DNA of 64,000 nucleotides, from NCBI GenBank assembly GCA_001695595.3, contig MBPM02000004.1:682001-746000 (forward strand), given 5' to 3'. Of the stretch, positions 44,751 through 56,434 are shown piece by piece. This DNA is from Plasmopara viticola (lineage: Eukaryota; Oomycota; Peronosporomycetes; Peronosporales; Peronosporaceae). Position 1 is the stretch's first letter. Every line of letters begins with the position of its first letter. Position numbers and translations under genes: made by a program. The notes below the pieces were generated by a model. It ran no database searches. It was not told the DNA's origin and worked only from the letters and a program-made list of their open reading frames with translations.

Positions 44751-45479
44751 TCTTAGCTTACAAAAGCACCGTTTAATTGCCTGCCGTGGCTTCTTAAATG
44801 TGAAGACATCCAACATTAGCTTGGGCTTAATTTAAATCGTCTTCTGGCTACTACGGACCCTTTCTGCAACCCAGGTTGTATACTGGATGAGTACAAGCGC
44901 CGAGATCGTATTATGTGGGTAAAGAATACCTTAAACGAAGACATGCATTGACTGCTCAACTATGTCAGCTACATTTAGCTTTTCAAGAAGCTAAAAGAAA
45001 TTTGCGCTAATTTCAAGCGACTTAACCGCATTACACTGCCAAGAAGCTCGTCAAGCTTTCACTGACTTCAATACGGCTCTTCGCGCGCACAATTCAATTT
45101 TAAATTTTGATCAAGATGTGGCTAATGCCGAAACTTCTTCAAAAAAAATTTTCGAGCTCCCGCGGCAACAGCGCTTAAGCTTTTAATTTCTTCGGTCGAC
45201 ACACCGACACGATTTTCGCGGCGATATGTAATGGCAAACTTGTGACTCTTCAATAGGCATGGACCTTGACATGTTTTGCACGAGGGCGACATAATTAAGC
45301 TGGCCGATGATAAGTCCATTATGGTGTGGCAAGTGCGGATTGGACAAAAAATGGCCGTCCTCGTTGAGTTCATCACCAAATTTTAAAAAAGCTGCACATT
45401 ATTAAACGTTTAAAGGCAAGAACTCAAATCAGTTGGTTACGAGTAAACGAATATCGCCAGCATAAGTCAAGGACCGATG

Positions 45480-46050
45480 ACAGCGACTACAAAACGTCTG
45501 AGTGGGTAGTAGAAAGACAGTTGGAAATTGATGTGTGTGCCTGCGAGGTGGTACTGACGAATAAAGATATGATTGGAATAGAATTGATTGCGCAAAAATG
45601 ATTCGAGGGAAGTGTGGATGTGGGCAAGCCAGAAAGTTCTACAAGAAAAACATATGGGTCGTGGTGTCGAAACCGGTTTGATATTGTGCATCAACGCGTT
45701 TAATATAACCCATGCTGCATCTCACAAAATATGCTCTTGTGCAAACAAGGCTTCCGCTCGCATAAGTGGCACATTTTGGGACGAAAATCTCATTGTAGAG
45801 ATTGTTAATATTTTTTAGTCTTGTAACGCAATTTGACAGTCACCTAGTCATCATCTTTCATTCGATTCTCACAGTTTTCTACCCCTTATCTATCCGCTCG
45901 TTCTTTGCTTTTGTTGAGATTCAAAAGACTGGCCATAGTATGGCATGATAGCTCCTTAAGAATTTGATGACGATGCAGTCGTTCTGCCTCAATAGGAGTA
46001 AATATTCTAGGAAGGCAGGGACCATTAGTCACTTTGAATAGCTGCCCTCT
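45480..46050 (-). promoter_or_regulatory. Orphan lectin-gene upstream region (locus without a gene)
   Basis: Starting at TGAGTGGGTAGTAGAAAGAC, immediately upstream of where the start codon would be, this matches the upstream flanks of copies A (22.42 kb) and C (37.74 kb). It continues through GATTGGAATAGAATTGATTG, CCCATGCTGCATCTCACA, GTGCAAACAAGG and GATGACGATGCAGTCGT. The coding part to the left has been replaced by the truncated LINE. This is a seventh, gene-less lectin locus. Confidence 0.6.
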
Positions 46051-48185
46051 TAATCAGATCATTTCTTCATACTCACGTAGGCATCTGCGAGGTCTTTTCT
46101 ACGACCTTTTCGATAACTCTTTTGAGTGCGAGAAAGCTAGTTTGAGTAAATTAAAATATAGTTTATACTAAGATCTAAAACATCAAAGCAACCGTTTCGT
46201 ACCAATACATGGTGATTGACAATGCTACGCGAAAGCTTGTATTGCGTTCTGATACCGTCGATTGGACCGTATCTGGAACATCTACTAAATTGTCTACTTT
46301 GTCAAAGTGGTCAACAAAACAGAAAAATGCCAGTGTTGTTTGCTAAGTTTTTTGCCAAGCCTACACATAAAACCCATACTCATGGCGAAATGGCACCCAG
46401 AAACTTGCCAACAGTGCACCCCTATTTAACACGTCTTCAGCCTGTATAAAGAAGGCTATCAAAAAGGTTTCGATACTTTTTTATCTTCCGTAAGGGTCGT
46501 ATAGTTCAGTTGACCGTTTGTAAGATACCCTTTTTCAATTTGAGCCACCGATATTGAGTGCATATCAAGCGATACGTCTTCAGCGACATATTGTCAGTTC
46601 AATAAAAATATTGTATTTCAAATTCTCATCAATGAAAACCACTTCACGTGGTAGATCGTCTTGTTCGGGTTTCTAATATGGCAGCCCCGCTTCCATTGAG
46701 ATGAGTAGAATCGCGCTTAATCGTGTCAACAAGTTTTCTACTGTCATGTCATCATGTCATCGTCAAATGACAAATGCACAAATAGTACGAGTGTAATGAG
46801 CTCGTAGCTGAGGCATGAGCTAGCTTGTAGTCTATGCGGCGCGTCAACCCATTAGCCAGAACGTTCGACCTTCCTAGGTTATACTTTACCACAAAATTTT
46901 AGCTTGCAATAACGAGCCATCAGGCTATTGTCTACAAGAAGTGAGGAACTTGTATCTCGATCCGCAGCGACACATGGTCTTAATAATTAAGAAATGACCA
47001 AAATCTTAGCAGCGGAATTTTTATATATACACTTTCATTTTTATCTCATGTCAAAGACTACAAAGGTTTTCTCGGCAGCTCAAGGCCATTGAGATTGAAC
47101 GCGTTCACCTGGGCCTGCTCCTCGGCGTCTATTTGCAGTGGTGAAGTACCGATAATTAACTTTGACGCTTCACAACAATAGACACTGGTCGATCCGGCAA
47201 GGCTAGGGTTGGTGCACGACACACAGATCTATCAGCTTTGTCAAATGCTGCTTAGAGTTGAGTATCTCAAACCCGTTTCTTGATCTCCTCGAGCTATTGG
47301 ACAGTTGTCTCGACATTTCTGCTTAAATCACACTACAACTTTGTGAGTAATTTTCAAGACCGAGACACTTTTTAAAGTCTTTCATGATCAGCGAATTAGA
47401 TCGACTGACGACGGCGTTGGCCTACTCAAAGGAGTTGTTCTTTAATGAAGCTTTTAAAAGCAAAATATAAGGCCTGACAATTGCGTTACTAGACGATAAA
47501 ACATGTCAGACGCGTTCATGAGCCCTTAAGAAAGCACACCACTTGAAATGCTGACCGGGGTCAATGGTATGTCATTCTCTCGTAGGAGAAGTAAGGAATA
47601 ATCGTCGAATCAGTCAGATAAACTGTTCTTTATACACATCGTCACAATGATTTTCAGCAAAGTTTGGCATATATGCCAGGTGGCGACCTAATTTAGATTT
47701 TTTAAAGTGTGTACGACGCGCCACTTGCCATTTGTTTTTTAAAGAGAATCTTGGCACATGATGAAAAGAATAAATGAACGGAATCATCTAAAATTTGTAC
47801 TTTGTACGAGCCACTTGTGGCATTCTGCCACAGAATAGTGGCTTGGGATGAAAAGATTTATTGTTTTGGTCCATTCTCGCTTTGTGTAAAATGCGTCAAT
47901 GTTGGCACACGGATAGCTGTGAATCTGCTTTTGTGCCACAAAGTATTTGATCCCACGATACTAGTCATATTCATGACGGACATTTCGGTGCGAAAGTAAC
48001 GCTGAAGGCAAAATTAGTCAGATATCGACGATAGCGACAGATGATACGGATTGGATCAACTCGTCAAAGTTGATGACCTGCTCCAATCAGTCAGTGGTCT
48101 CTAAGTGTCTTCCATGACCGCTGCATTAAGGAACTGTGAGAAGTTGCTATCATCTACGGACGAGATCCACCGCTTTTCATACATC
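46051..48185. other. Unassigned region with faint retroelement traces
   Basis: No gene is recognised. Near 47.53 kb a frame reads STPLEMLTGVNG, as in the integrase end of copia or gypsy elements (TPLEMLTG), and near 48.11 kb ALRNCEKLLSSTDEIHRF is open up to the satellite. Both are isolated. The rest is featureless. Confidence 0.35.
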
Positions 48186-48189
48186 TTAG

Positions 48190-49387
48190 CGTATATTTGC
48201 TCTTTGGAAGTGCTAAGATAATCTACGGCCATAGATCCGTAAGCGTATATTTGCTCTTTGGAAGTGCTAAGATAATCTACGGCCATAGATCCGTCCTTTC
48301 TATCATTCTAGACGCGTGCAGACGCAATGGAGTAGCAACTAAGCTTATATTTGCTCCTTGGAAGTGCTGAAACGATGTACGGCCATAGATACGTCCTTTC
48401 TATCATTCTAGACGCGTGCAGACGCAATGGAGTTGCAAGAAAGCGTATATTTGCTCTTTGGAAGTGCCGAAACGATTTACGGTCATAGATACGTTCTTTC
48501 TATCATAATAGACTCGTGCAGACGCAATAGAGTCACAATCAAGCGTATTGTTGCTCTTTGGAAGTGCTGAAACGATGTACGGCCAAAGATATGTCCTTTC
48601 TATAATTATAGACGCGTGGAGACGCAATAGAGTCGCAACAAAGCGTATATTTGCTCTTTGGAAGTGCTGAGACGATCTATGGCCATAGATACGTTCTTTC
48701 TATTATTCTCGACGCCTGCAGATGCAATAGAGTGTCAACTAAACGTATATTTACTCTTTGGAAGTGCTGAAACGATCTACGGTCATAGATACGTCCTTTC
48801 TATCATTCTAGACGCGTGGAGACGCAATCGAGTCACAACTAAACGTATATTTGCTCCTTGGAAGTGCTGAAACGATGTACGGCCATAGATACGTCCTTTC
48901 TATCATTCTAGACGCGTGCAGACGCAATGGAGTAGCAACTAAGCGTATATTTACTCTTTGGAAGTGCCGAAACGATCTACGGTCATAGATACGTCCTTTC
49001 TATCATTCTAGACGCGTGCAGACGCAATAGAGTCACAACTAAGCGTATATTTGCTCTTTGGAAGTGCTAAGATAATCTACGGCCATAGATCCGTCCTTTC
49101 TATCATTTTAGACGCGTGCAGACGCAATGGAGTAGCAACTAAGCGTATATATTTGCTCCTTGGAAGTGCTGAAACAGACGCAATGGAGTAGCAACTAAGC
49201 GTATATTTGCTCTTTGGAAGTGCTGAGATAATCTACGGTCGTAGATACGTCCTTTCTATCATTCTAGACGCGTGTAGACGCAATGGAGTAGCAACTAAGC
49301 GTATATTTACTCTTTGGAAGTGCCGAAACGATCTACGGTCATAGATACGTCCTTTCTATATTTCTAGACGCGTGCAGACGCAATATA
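48190..49387 (+). repeat. Tandem satellite array, 100-bp period, about 12 units
   Basis: The landmark GGAAGTGC occurs at 48207, 48260, 48360, 48460, 48560, 48660, 48760, 48860, 48960, 49060, 49162, 49216 and 49316. The period is exactly 100 except for truncated units (53 and 54) near each end and one 2-base insertion. A typical unit reads GGAAGTGCTGAAACGAT, CTACGGCCATAGATACGTCC, TTTCTATCATTCTAGACGCG, TGCAGACGCAATAGAGTCGC, AACTAAGCGTATATTTGCTC. Identity between units is high, so the array is young or homogenised. Confidence 0.95.
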
Positions 49388-49527
49388 GTCATAACTATAT
49401 TGCAATATAGTCGTGCAGACGCAATATAGTCATAACTATATTGCAATATAGTCATAACTATATTGCGTCTGCACGCGTCTAGAAATATAGAAAGGACGTA
49501 TCTATGACCGTAGATCGTTTCGGCACT
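49319..49527. repeat. Perfect 71-bp inverted repeat closing the satellite
   Basis: Left arm 49319-49389 (last satellite unit) and right arm 49457-49527 are exact reverse complements over 71 bases. The 67-base centre is itself built from short palindromic words (CAATATAGT / ACTATATTG) repeated. The right arm is the only inverted satellite unit of the array, and the array ends with it. Confidence 0.95.
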
Positions 49528-50789
49528 CAATACCGACTCTGTGGCTTGGTTGTTTTATTGCTCGCCCACCGACCGGGAATTACTTGGTTTTCTACCCATA
49601 GGGGATAAATTGAGGCAGCCGGAGATAGAACACTAAAGTGTTCAAGCAATCGCGCTAAATGTACTAAAAATCATTCAATACAGTTGAGTGGGCTGGACAA
49701 AAAGAACATAGTGTAACGAGGGGTATACAACCCGGTTAAAAAGAGAATCGAATCGCTACCACCATTCCGTACTGTTGATGACTCAGTCCTAGGTTGTTTT
49801 TGACACCTTGAATATCCTCCCCTTTTAACGGATGGCAAGCACTTCTATCATGTCTGGGCATTTTCAAGCAGCGGAACTTATTATTTCGCGCAGTAGATTT
49901 GCACCTTCACTTCGAAAACAATCTAACCTAAAGATTCACTTTAGCAAGACTGCTCAGACGTCGTAGACGCTTTTGATTATAACGATCACCGTCTTGGACA
50001 GAGCCACTTGCCCCGTCGTAAGACTGGAAGCGCTGGCTTGGCGAAAAGAGATTTTTGTAAGGTTCCCCGTGACTTCTACTCAAGAAGTCCTCAACAGAAC
50101 ATGGTGTTTCGGATCACGGGTCGTAGAACGGTGATCAGCTTACAATCAACAACGGCCGCTACAAAAATTTCACTTTTTTTAATATTAAAAAGTTTTATAT
50201 GTAACGCCTTTTTAGGCCAATACATTCTTCGTGGAAAAGACATTCCGTCTGGCTTTGTGAATCGTTGAGTCTTCATTGCGGACTGGGCCAAATGCACCCT
50301 TGTAAATTTGGGCACCGCACAGCCAGCGATCTCGAGAACGCTCACACTGGACAAGATTTTGCTGCTCTGTTAAACGCTCCGACGAATTTTTGGGGATGAC
50401 TCGCCACGATGTTTTCGGAGTGATAACAATCCCCTTCCTATTCCCTCTTGATTTGGCCATCAAATAAGTTGTTTGAAGGCCCTTGCCAATGCCTACACAG
50501 CTAGAATAATGATCTATCTGTAAAGTTAAGATTAGTATTTTTCGCTCTGTTTATTATCTGTGCGCGTGTTGCAGAGTTCTATTCTACAAATACAACAACC
50601 TCTTCAGCCGGCTTCTACGCTAAATATCTCAGTACAATATGCAGTTTCCATTATTACAATATTGCACGGTATTAAAATAATTAAAGGGACCGCTGCAAAA
50701 AGACGGAGTATATTAGGAAGACTGAATGGATCGCCCACAGTGACGACACCGATTCCGTTAGCGCTGGACAAACGTTGACTGCAATTAAA
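49528..50789. other. Unassigned spacer
   Basis: Small open frames (86 codons plus at 50008, 83 codons minus at 50463-50212) match nothing I recognise. TGTAACGAGGGGTATACAAC at about 49,711 looks like the beginning of an LTR, but no partner or end was found. Confidence 0.35.
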
Positions 50790-51110
50790 CTGTGGTAAGG
50801 CCTCCAACTGGATGGCATTAGCGTTTCGATCTTGTGTCTGAGGATGAACCCTTTGACGGCTTGAACGAGGGTCATTAAGTGCTTAATCTTGGCACATTTA
50901 CCCGTTTGAGGTGCACACTGGAAGACACAGTTTTCAAACGCGCAATCGTTATCCCAAGCCCTTGAACCAAGACTATAAGCCTAGTAAAGCCGGCATGACT
51001 TCGGACTTAAAGGTCTGAAAGAGCAGCTGCGTGGCTCCTGAAGATTATCACTTCACTGGGTTTTGCGGCCGCAGTGAGAGAACAATCGATACTATCGTTA
51101 TTATATCGAT
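50790..51110 (+). pseudogene. Jacalin-like lectin remnant, copy E
   Basis: Heavily decayed central and C-terminal part. DNA words match copies B and D: GATGGCATTAGCGT, TTGGCACATTTACCCGTTTGAGGT in the EYITS region, AAGACTATAAGCC, GCAGCTGCGTGGCTCCTGAAG and TTTTGCGGCCGCAGTGAGAG in the FYGRSE region. No start, stops throughout. It is directly followed by a gypsy integrase fragment. Confidence 0.7.
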
Positions 51111-51111
51111 G

Positions 51112-51237
51112 AGGATTCACGACTGTGTATTTCTAGCGACGAAAAACTAAAGAACATCTACATAACCGAAAGTTTCGTATCGGTGGACCTGCAGCTTTGT
51201 AAGACCTATCTGGACCTTTCGTCAAAAGTACTACTGA
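51112..51237 (+). mobile_element. Gypsy integrase fragment
   Basis: About 125 bases closely match 18,953-19,080 of the gypsy element (ATTCACGACTGTGTATTTC, GCGACGAAAAACTAAAG, CTATCTGGACCTTTCGTCAA). The match stops where LINE 5' sequence begins at 51,238. No further gypsy sequence follows. Confidence 0.8.
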
Positions 51238-51905
51238 CTTCCGCACAAGTGTACAAGAAAGTGAAAACACCACCCTTGCAATAACCCTTGAATCCCATCT
51301 GTCCGTCGTCTTCACGTACTCTTCGTCCGTCTTCACATTCGACCGTCTCTACGCCTCGATTAATTGGGTCTCCCAGCTCTGACCTCGCGGAATTTGCCGC
51401 TTAAATAGCGCTCTGCACTTTGATCTTACGGCTTTAGATTTACCTTTACCTAGGAATACGCGGCTTTTCCCATCTCCTGCATATTGCATTCTTGTTGAGA
51501 GGCCGTAAGAATCGTCTCTCAAATGATTCAAGAGCTTAGTTTCCTAGTTTAAGGACTGCAACCGCAATACGCCGTGTCTTATGGTACACATTGCGTTGTG
51601 AGGCTTGTAGTCAACACCCTCGCGATTCCATATGAGAAATTCCTTCATGTTTGCGGTCGGTAACCGGCGTAAACTTTATTTTAGTAAGCTCATTGAAAAA
51701 AGGAGTCATGAAGTTTATACTAAGAGCATCATACTAAAAATAAAGAAATAGAGTCGAAATTACGTACTAAGAACTCCATAAAAAGTGGAAAGGTTCATTT
51801 TTAGAGTCCACTCATATTGCCTGACAAATTGTTAACAGACTCGCAACCGCAAGTATAGAAAGACGCACATTCGCAGTGTTTTGAAAAATCACGACAAGCG
51901 TATGA
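51238..51905 (+). mobile_element. 5' fragment of the L1-like LINE
   Basis: Collinear with 40,980-41,990: CCGCACAAGTG.ACAAGAAA, CTGTCCGTCGTC, TTGAGAGG.CGTAAGAA, GGACTGCA.CCGCAATACGCC, GCACTTTG, and ACTCGCAACCGCAAGTATAGAAAGACGC. Internal deletions shorten ORF1. It ends about 51.9 kb and has no ORF2, which is unusual for a LINE (see findings). Confidence 0.8.
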
Positions 51906-52129
51906 GCTGTGACTTATGATTGAATTGATGCCAACTGTTGAGCCTTTTTTTATTTTCTATTATGTAATTCATATTTTTAAATGCAGCCAATATAACAAAA
52001 GAGGGGCCTAATGGGGCCAGCAACGTTCTGATGATGGGGTTGCAGTCACCCACCGTATGGATGGATTGTGCGCAGACGCGCGTAAGCTAATATTTCCATG
52101 AGCATCCAACCTTTAATTAAAGGCCGTGA

Positions 52130-55100
52130 AGAAATCGATGAACGCCAAATTAATTATTCAAATGGCACTGGTTAGGATAGCCTACAAAATCCGGTTTTCA
52201 CGGAGCTCAGATATGCTCAGAAGAGAGAAGTAGACTTCCGATCTGCTGTCCAGCATATAAAAATAGTCGACCATTTATCTGCGCTTATACCTGCCATTAC
52301 TGGCTAAGTAGCTTCTGCTTCGACTGCACTGGGTTTTAAAAAAGCTTAATCTCAACGGTCAGCTCGCCTTCTAGTACGCCCCGGGAAAATGGCAAAAACT
52401 GTATGTGATGTTTAGATTTGGAAGTACTATCAATCCTAAGGGAAGATTAAAGGTCGACAAGCCAGAGAGATATTTATAGGAGAGAATGTTCATGTAAATC
52501 TACTTAAGTGTTTGTTCAATTACTCGTTAAGGATTATGAGAATGCATGGGTGGTCTCTATTGACTCCGGAAGTCTAAGCAATAATGTTTGACGCTTTTTA
52601 AGCTAACGAAGTCAACCACATAATAATGCTCTACGAATACTTGGACTTACCTTTTTGCATTTCTCCTAAAAAAACAAGGGTCACTGCACCTAAGATATGG
52701 TTGGGCCTTGGTGTGAAGTTTTCCAGATTTGCTACCGACGGGCGCAGCTTAATCTTGTATCTTGATGCGATTTTTGCGTCAATTTGAGTACGGCGTGATA
52801 AGAGGGCAGCATACATGATTTAACAGAGATCAGAGACCTTAGGTACCACTTCATTTGACGTTCTTAAGAGTCGTGCGCTCAATCTTTTTCAGTATTAGAA
52901 GCACAGGTGAAACGACCTCCGAGCTGAGTAAGTCGATGTGCTGGAAAATGAGGTTTCTGATCAAAACGTGAGGTGGTACGTTAATTGCCGGGAGATGCTT
53001 GTTAGAGATAGGTTCATGAATCACTATCAGTCAAGACAGTACTTATAAGTTCCCACCACATTTCTGAGCAATTTTTGTCGCGAGCAGCACTTCGTGTATC
53101 TCATGCGTGACATAGTCGACCAAAGACATTTGGGGCGCTGCCACTTCGATAGTAATGGAGCAGCGCATGTTTTAATTAATAAGGAATCTGATAAGCACAG
53201 CTCGTTGCTAGATGCTACTGTGGGTGCTGGTGCGTCAATGCGCGGTTTAATTCACACAATTACGGTCCGGTATACAATGCCTTCGACATTGAGGACGTAT
53301 TGCTTGACTCTCATTAGGTAGATCAGAGAGGTTTAGCCTTGCAAAAGGGAAGACAAAGCTTGTATGTACCTTTGAACACAATAATGGTCTGCCTCGTACT
53401 CTCGTAAACAAAAGAGCGCGCCCGCATACTTTCCTAAGAACATCGTTTCAGTGAAAGACAAAGTTAAATACTATTCATATACTAAAAGTCTTGCTGGAGC
53501 TAAATAAGATGTCTATTTCTGTGGCACATTGATCTGCACGATAGAAAGATCAAGAGGCTTTCAAACCATAGCACGTATGCAAAGCGTTGATCATTTTTTC
53601 GTAGAAATGATTAACTCCTCATCGTTGCAGTCATATAAGTCACTTAGACGACAACGCAAGTCTGCAAATTTATAGCTGTTTTGGAATCCATATCACCCGT
53701 CGGTAAAGATGGCACAGATGTTGTTCGACAAGTCCCACCTTCGGTATTACCAACACATCAAGACGTTCATCGTGACCTACTCTTTACTCGATGCTCAGCG
53801 TATCGTTGCTCTCAACTCATAAAAGGATCATTTAAAAGTAGGATGAAGCACCAACATACCGCAAACTCTTTGCACGGCAGTGATGCCCAAATTCTACAGG
53901 CCCTACAATCTATAGGTTACTTTCTGGGTTTGATCGCGTGAACCTGTAAAGTCATGGTATGCCCCAGGAATTTCTACCTTTAGCAACAGTGTCGATGATT
54001 AACATTTCGTTTGTCATGGTTATGGATACATACTTTGCGGGCAGACGGACCCAAAAAGTGGTTTATCTCGTCTAAGTCCAGTCACAGATGTAGTCATCGC
54101 GGCTAATACCGCATGCATTTCGTTGACACTGTCTTATGCACCGTGGTCTACCTAAGTCTAAGATTCCTAATTTTATGTCAGGCTACTGACAAGCACGCGT
54201 TTTCAAGTGACGTCTTCTATATGCTCGCCTCATGGGTTACTTATTTCTTCACGCGCAGTTACAGGATCTCGCCATACTACATTGGCTAAAACCACCCATA
54301 ATAGTCAATACGACGCAATTGAAGTTTTTACGATACCTTAGCCCTAAACATTTGCTTTAAAAGTTTTGACAGCGGCTGTACACAGTGAAGGAAGTTAGAT
54401 AAAAAATGAAGCGAGAAAGCATTCGATAAGAGATCAAGACAGTCCGTCATATTTTGAGTCGAGCAAGAGAGAATGTCATAGAGCTAGGTCCTCGAGCAAC
54501 TGACTCAAAATACTTTACCTTTTGCCACTCAGGAGTGACTTCGAGCATCAGCTGACGCACGTCTTTTTGCCACCGAGCTACGCTTGCCGTGAAAATCAAA
54601 CATCTTTGAGAATTGCTTACGTAAAAAAAAGCCTTATTCATATCGTATTTGTTACGGATATATTTTAAATATACTTAAAAATTTGATATGGTTTGATACG
54701 TTTAATACTCATGCGAAGGTATACACTATCAGAATAATAGCTATGCTGACGAGGACGTATAAGACCTTCATTTGTGTGTAACCCGTCATCGCTGTATTAG
54801 GTATTTTGAAGCCGGGCGCATCGACGCACAAAACGATGAAATATCCAAGAATACTGATTAAACCTATATGGTATGCCTAAGATAAAAACAAGATTCGATT
54901 GGTGTGCACCAATTTCGATTAATAGTTAAGAAATAGAGCAAACAACGAGAATTTGCTTTTGAGATCTCTGTGTTATATAGCACAAATGGTGTGTACAAGC
55001 CTAACTTGGTGGCTGTTGAGGCATCGCGAAGAATTTCAGCAATATAGACGATCTCTTTTAAGTTTAGGGATAAAAGATTTGCTAGCCGATCCATTGTCAT

Positions 55101-56430
55101 AAATGCGCTGAGATTATTAATACACATAAATACGACATTTCATGACTCAATAAACAATAGCAATGATGCATATTATCCTGGACTTCACTAGCGTTAAGCA
55201 CTGGTTTCTGTTGGACCTAATTTTTCAACAGCTATCGCGCCCATCTTAAGGGTCATTGGCCTACGTCGTCTGATTCAGCGCGTAATATATCTTGCGTTCT
55301 CTGGTTAAACATGTTTATTGACATTTTAATTGGACTTTGAAGAAAAAAAATGGTGTGATAAACACGAAGTTTTAAATATTGGCACCAAGTATAAAAGATC
55401 CAACTAATGAATATATACCCACTGCTTATGCATACAGACGGAAATTCTGATGCAATATAATTACCCCACGAAAGTTTTTATCGAGAAGTTGAAGTAAAGT
55501 TCAGCTTAGATTTCAAAATGTAAAACTGTATTAGGTCTTGAAATAAGACTAATACAAATTCTTGAAGCCACCTTTGTATTAAAGCATTCACAATGTCTAA
55601 ACCAAGTTAAAGCACAATAACTGTTATGAGTTTTACAAAGGCACAAAATTACAATTATTTTAAGCATGGTACTACGGCTGCTACGCTGTTCCCGGAAGAG
55701 GACTCTTTTTCGTCCAGAATGGAGCTGTTTTTTTACTTACCTTCATATATTAAAGACGGGCTAAATTTTGCAAGAGCCCATCAACGCGCGTCTGAATGCG
55801 ATCTACAGCTTGTACAGACACGGCAACAATAAAAGCTTCAAACCATCTTGAAGGTCGTTGACAGGGCACACAAATGAATACACATAAAGTGAGGTGGCAA
55901 TTCTCGCCGGGGTTCAAGTGAAGGGTCAGCTGACGCGCTACGAACTTATGTGTACTATGCATTTTTGTAGATTATCATGTGATAAAAAGCCGCAACCGGC
56001 TGCAATGAGCCGTCAAAGTATTCGCTCTGGCGTGATGGCTAGCGAGAAAGGCCTTGAAATCTTACGATTTATTTGGGGCGAGCATTTGAACGCTCTAGAC
56101 GCGATTTAAAAATTTTTGTCGATTGAAAGAGCACGCAACCAAACACAAGTAGATGCATCGAGAGAAGCACTGTATTGATTCTGGTGAGGTGTACCTGGAT
56201 ACTTTTTCGCCAAGTGGTTGATATGTCCTCGGTAGGTGCTTCCCGAGCATTTGCTTGGTGAGTTGCGCGTGAAATTTTGCAACATCGCATGAATTGACGA
56301 CTGATTAATTTCCGCTAACGTCAAGTAGAGCTGCCTAGACAGAAAACCCTGGACTCGCCTAACGTTCATTTGGGGAGCGCGGGTCGATAACGAACCTTTT
56401 GGAGAAGCTGTTGGGCGTGAGAGAGGCACA
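52130..56430 (+). repeat. Large unclassified dispersed repeat, copy R2
   Basis: Collinear with 30.3-35.1 kb (landmarks listed there) but lacking the 32.55-32.82 kb stretch. Possible coding traces lie on the minus strand: RWQKDVRQLMLEVTPEWQKV at about 54.58-54.52 kb, echoed as WRKDKRQLM in R1. They are broken in both copies, with no catalytic signature that I can name. Confidence 0.65.
54864..55127 (-). pseudogene. Short conserved frame inside repeat R2
   Basis: An 87-codon minus frame (LSAFMTMDRLANLLSLNLKEIV...) is matched almost residue for residue by the 126-codon plus frame at 58254-58634, because the DNA is an inverted duplicate. In the older copy R1 (32.83-33.04 kb) the same frame is not maintained, so the frame is probably accidental and the likeness is recent duplication. 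Confidence 0.4.
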
Positions 56431-56434
56431 ATAT

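Larger units (their letters stand above)
40982..45400 (+). mobile_element. L1-like LINE, 5' two-thirds (5' UTR, ORF1, endonuclease)
   Basis: A non-LTR element beginning at CCGCACAAGTG. It has a GC-rich 5' leader (40,982-41,698), a decayed ORF1 (41.70-43.98 kb) and an ORF2 start with an APE endonuclease (44.03-44.75 kb), then a linker (PWLLKCEDIQ...) to about 45.4 kb. The RT is absent; sequence then switches to the orphan lectin promoter. ORF1 is split by a 329-base LINE insertion at 42131-42459. The leader and start of ORF1 recur at 51.24-51.9 kb. All frames have stops. Confidence 0.75.

Noticed and set aside
48190..49527. CRISPR array
   Set aside because: Units are contiguous 100-bp tandem repeats with no unique spacers, and the context is eukaryotic.
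50212..50463. Possible transposase fragment
   Set aside because: Positively charged 83-codon frame without a DDE signature, inverted repeats or partner frames; no support beyond openness.
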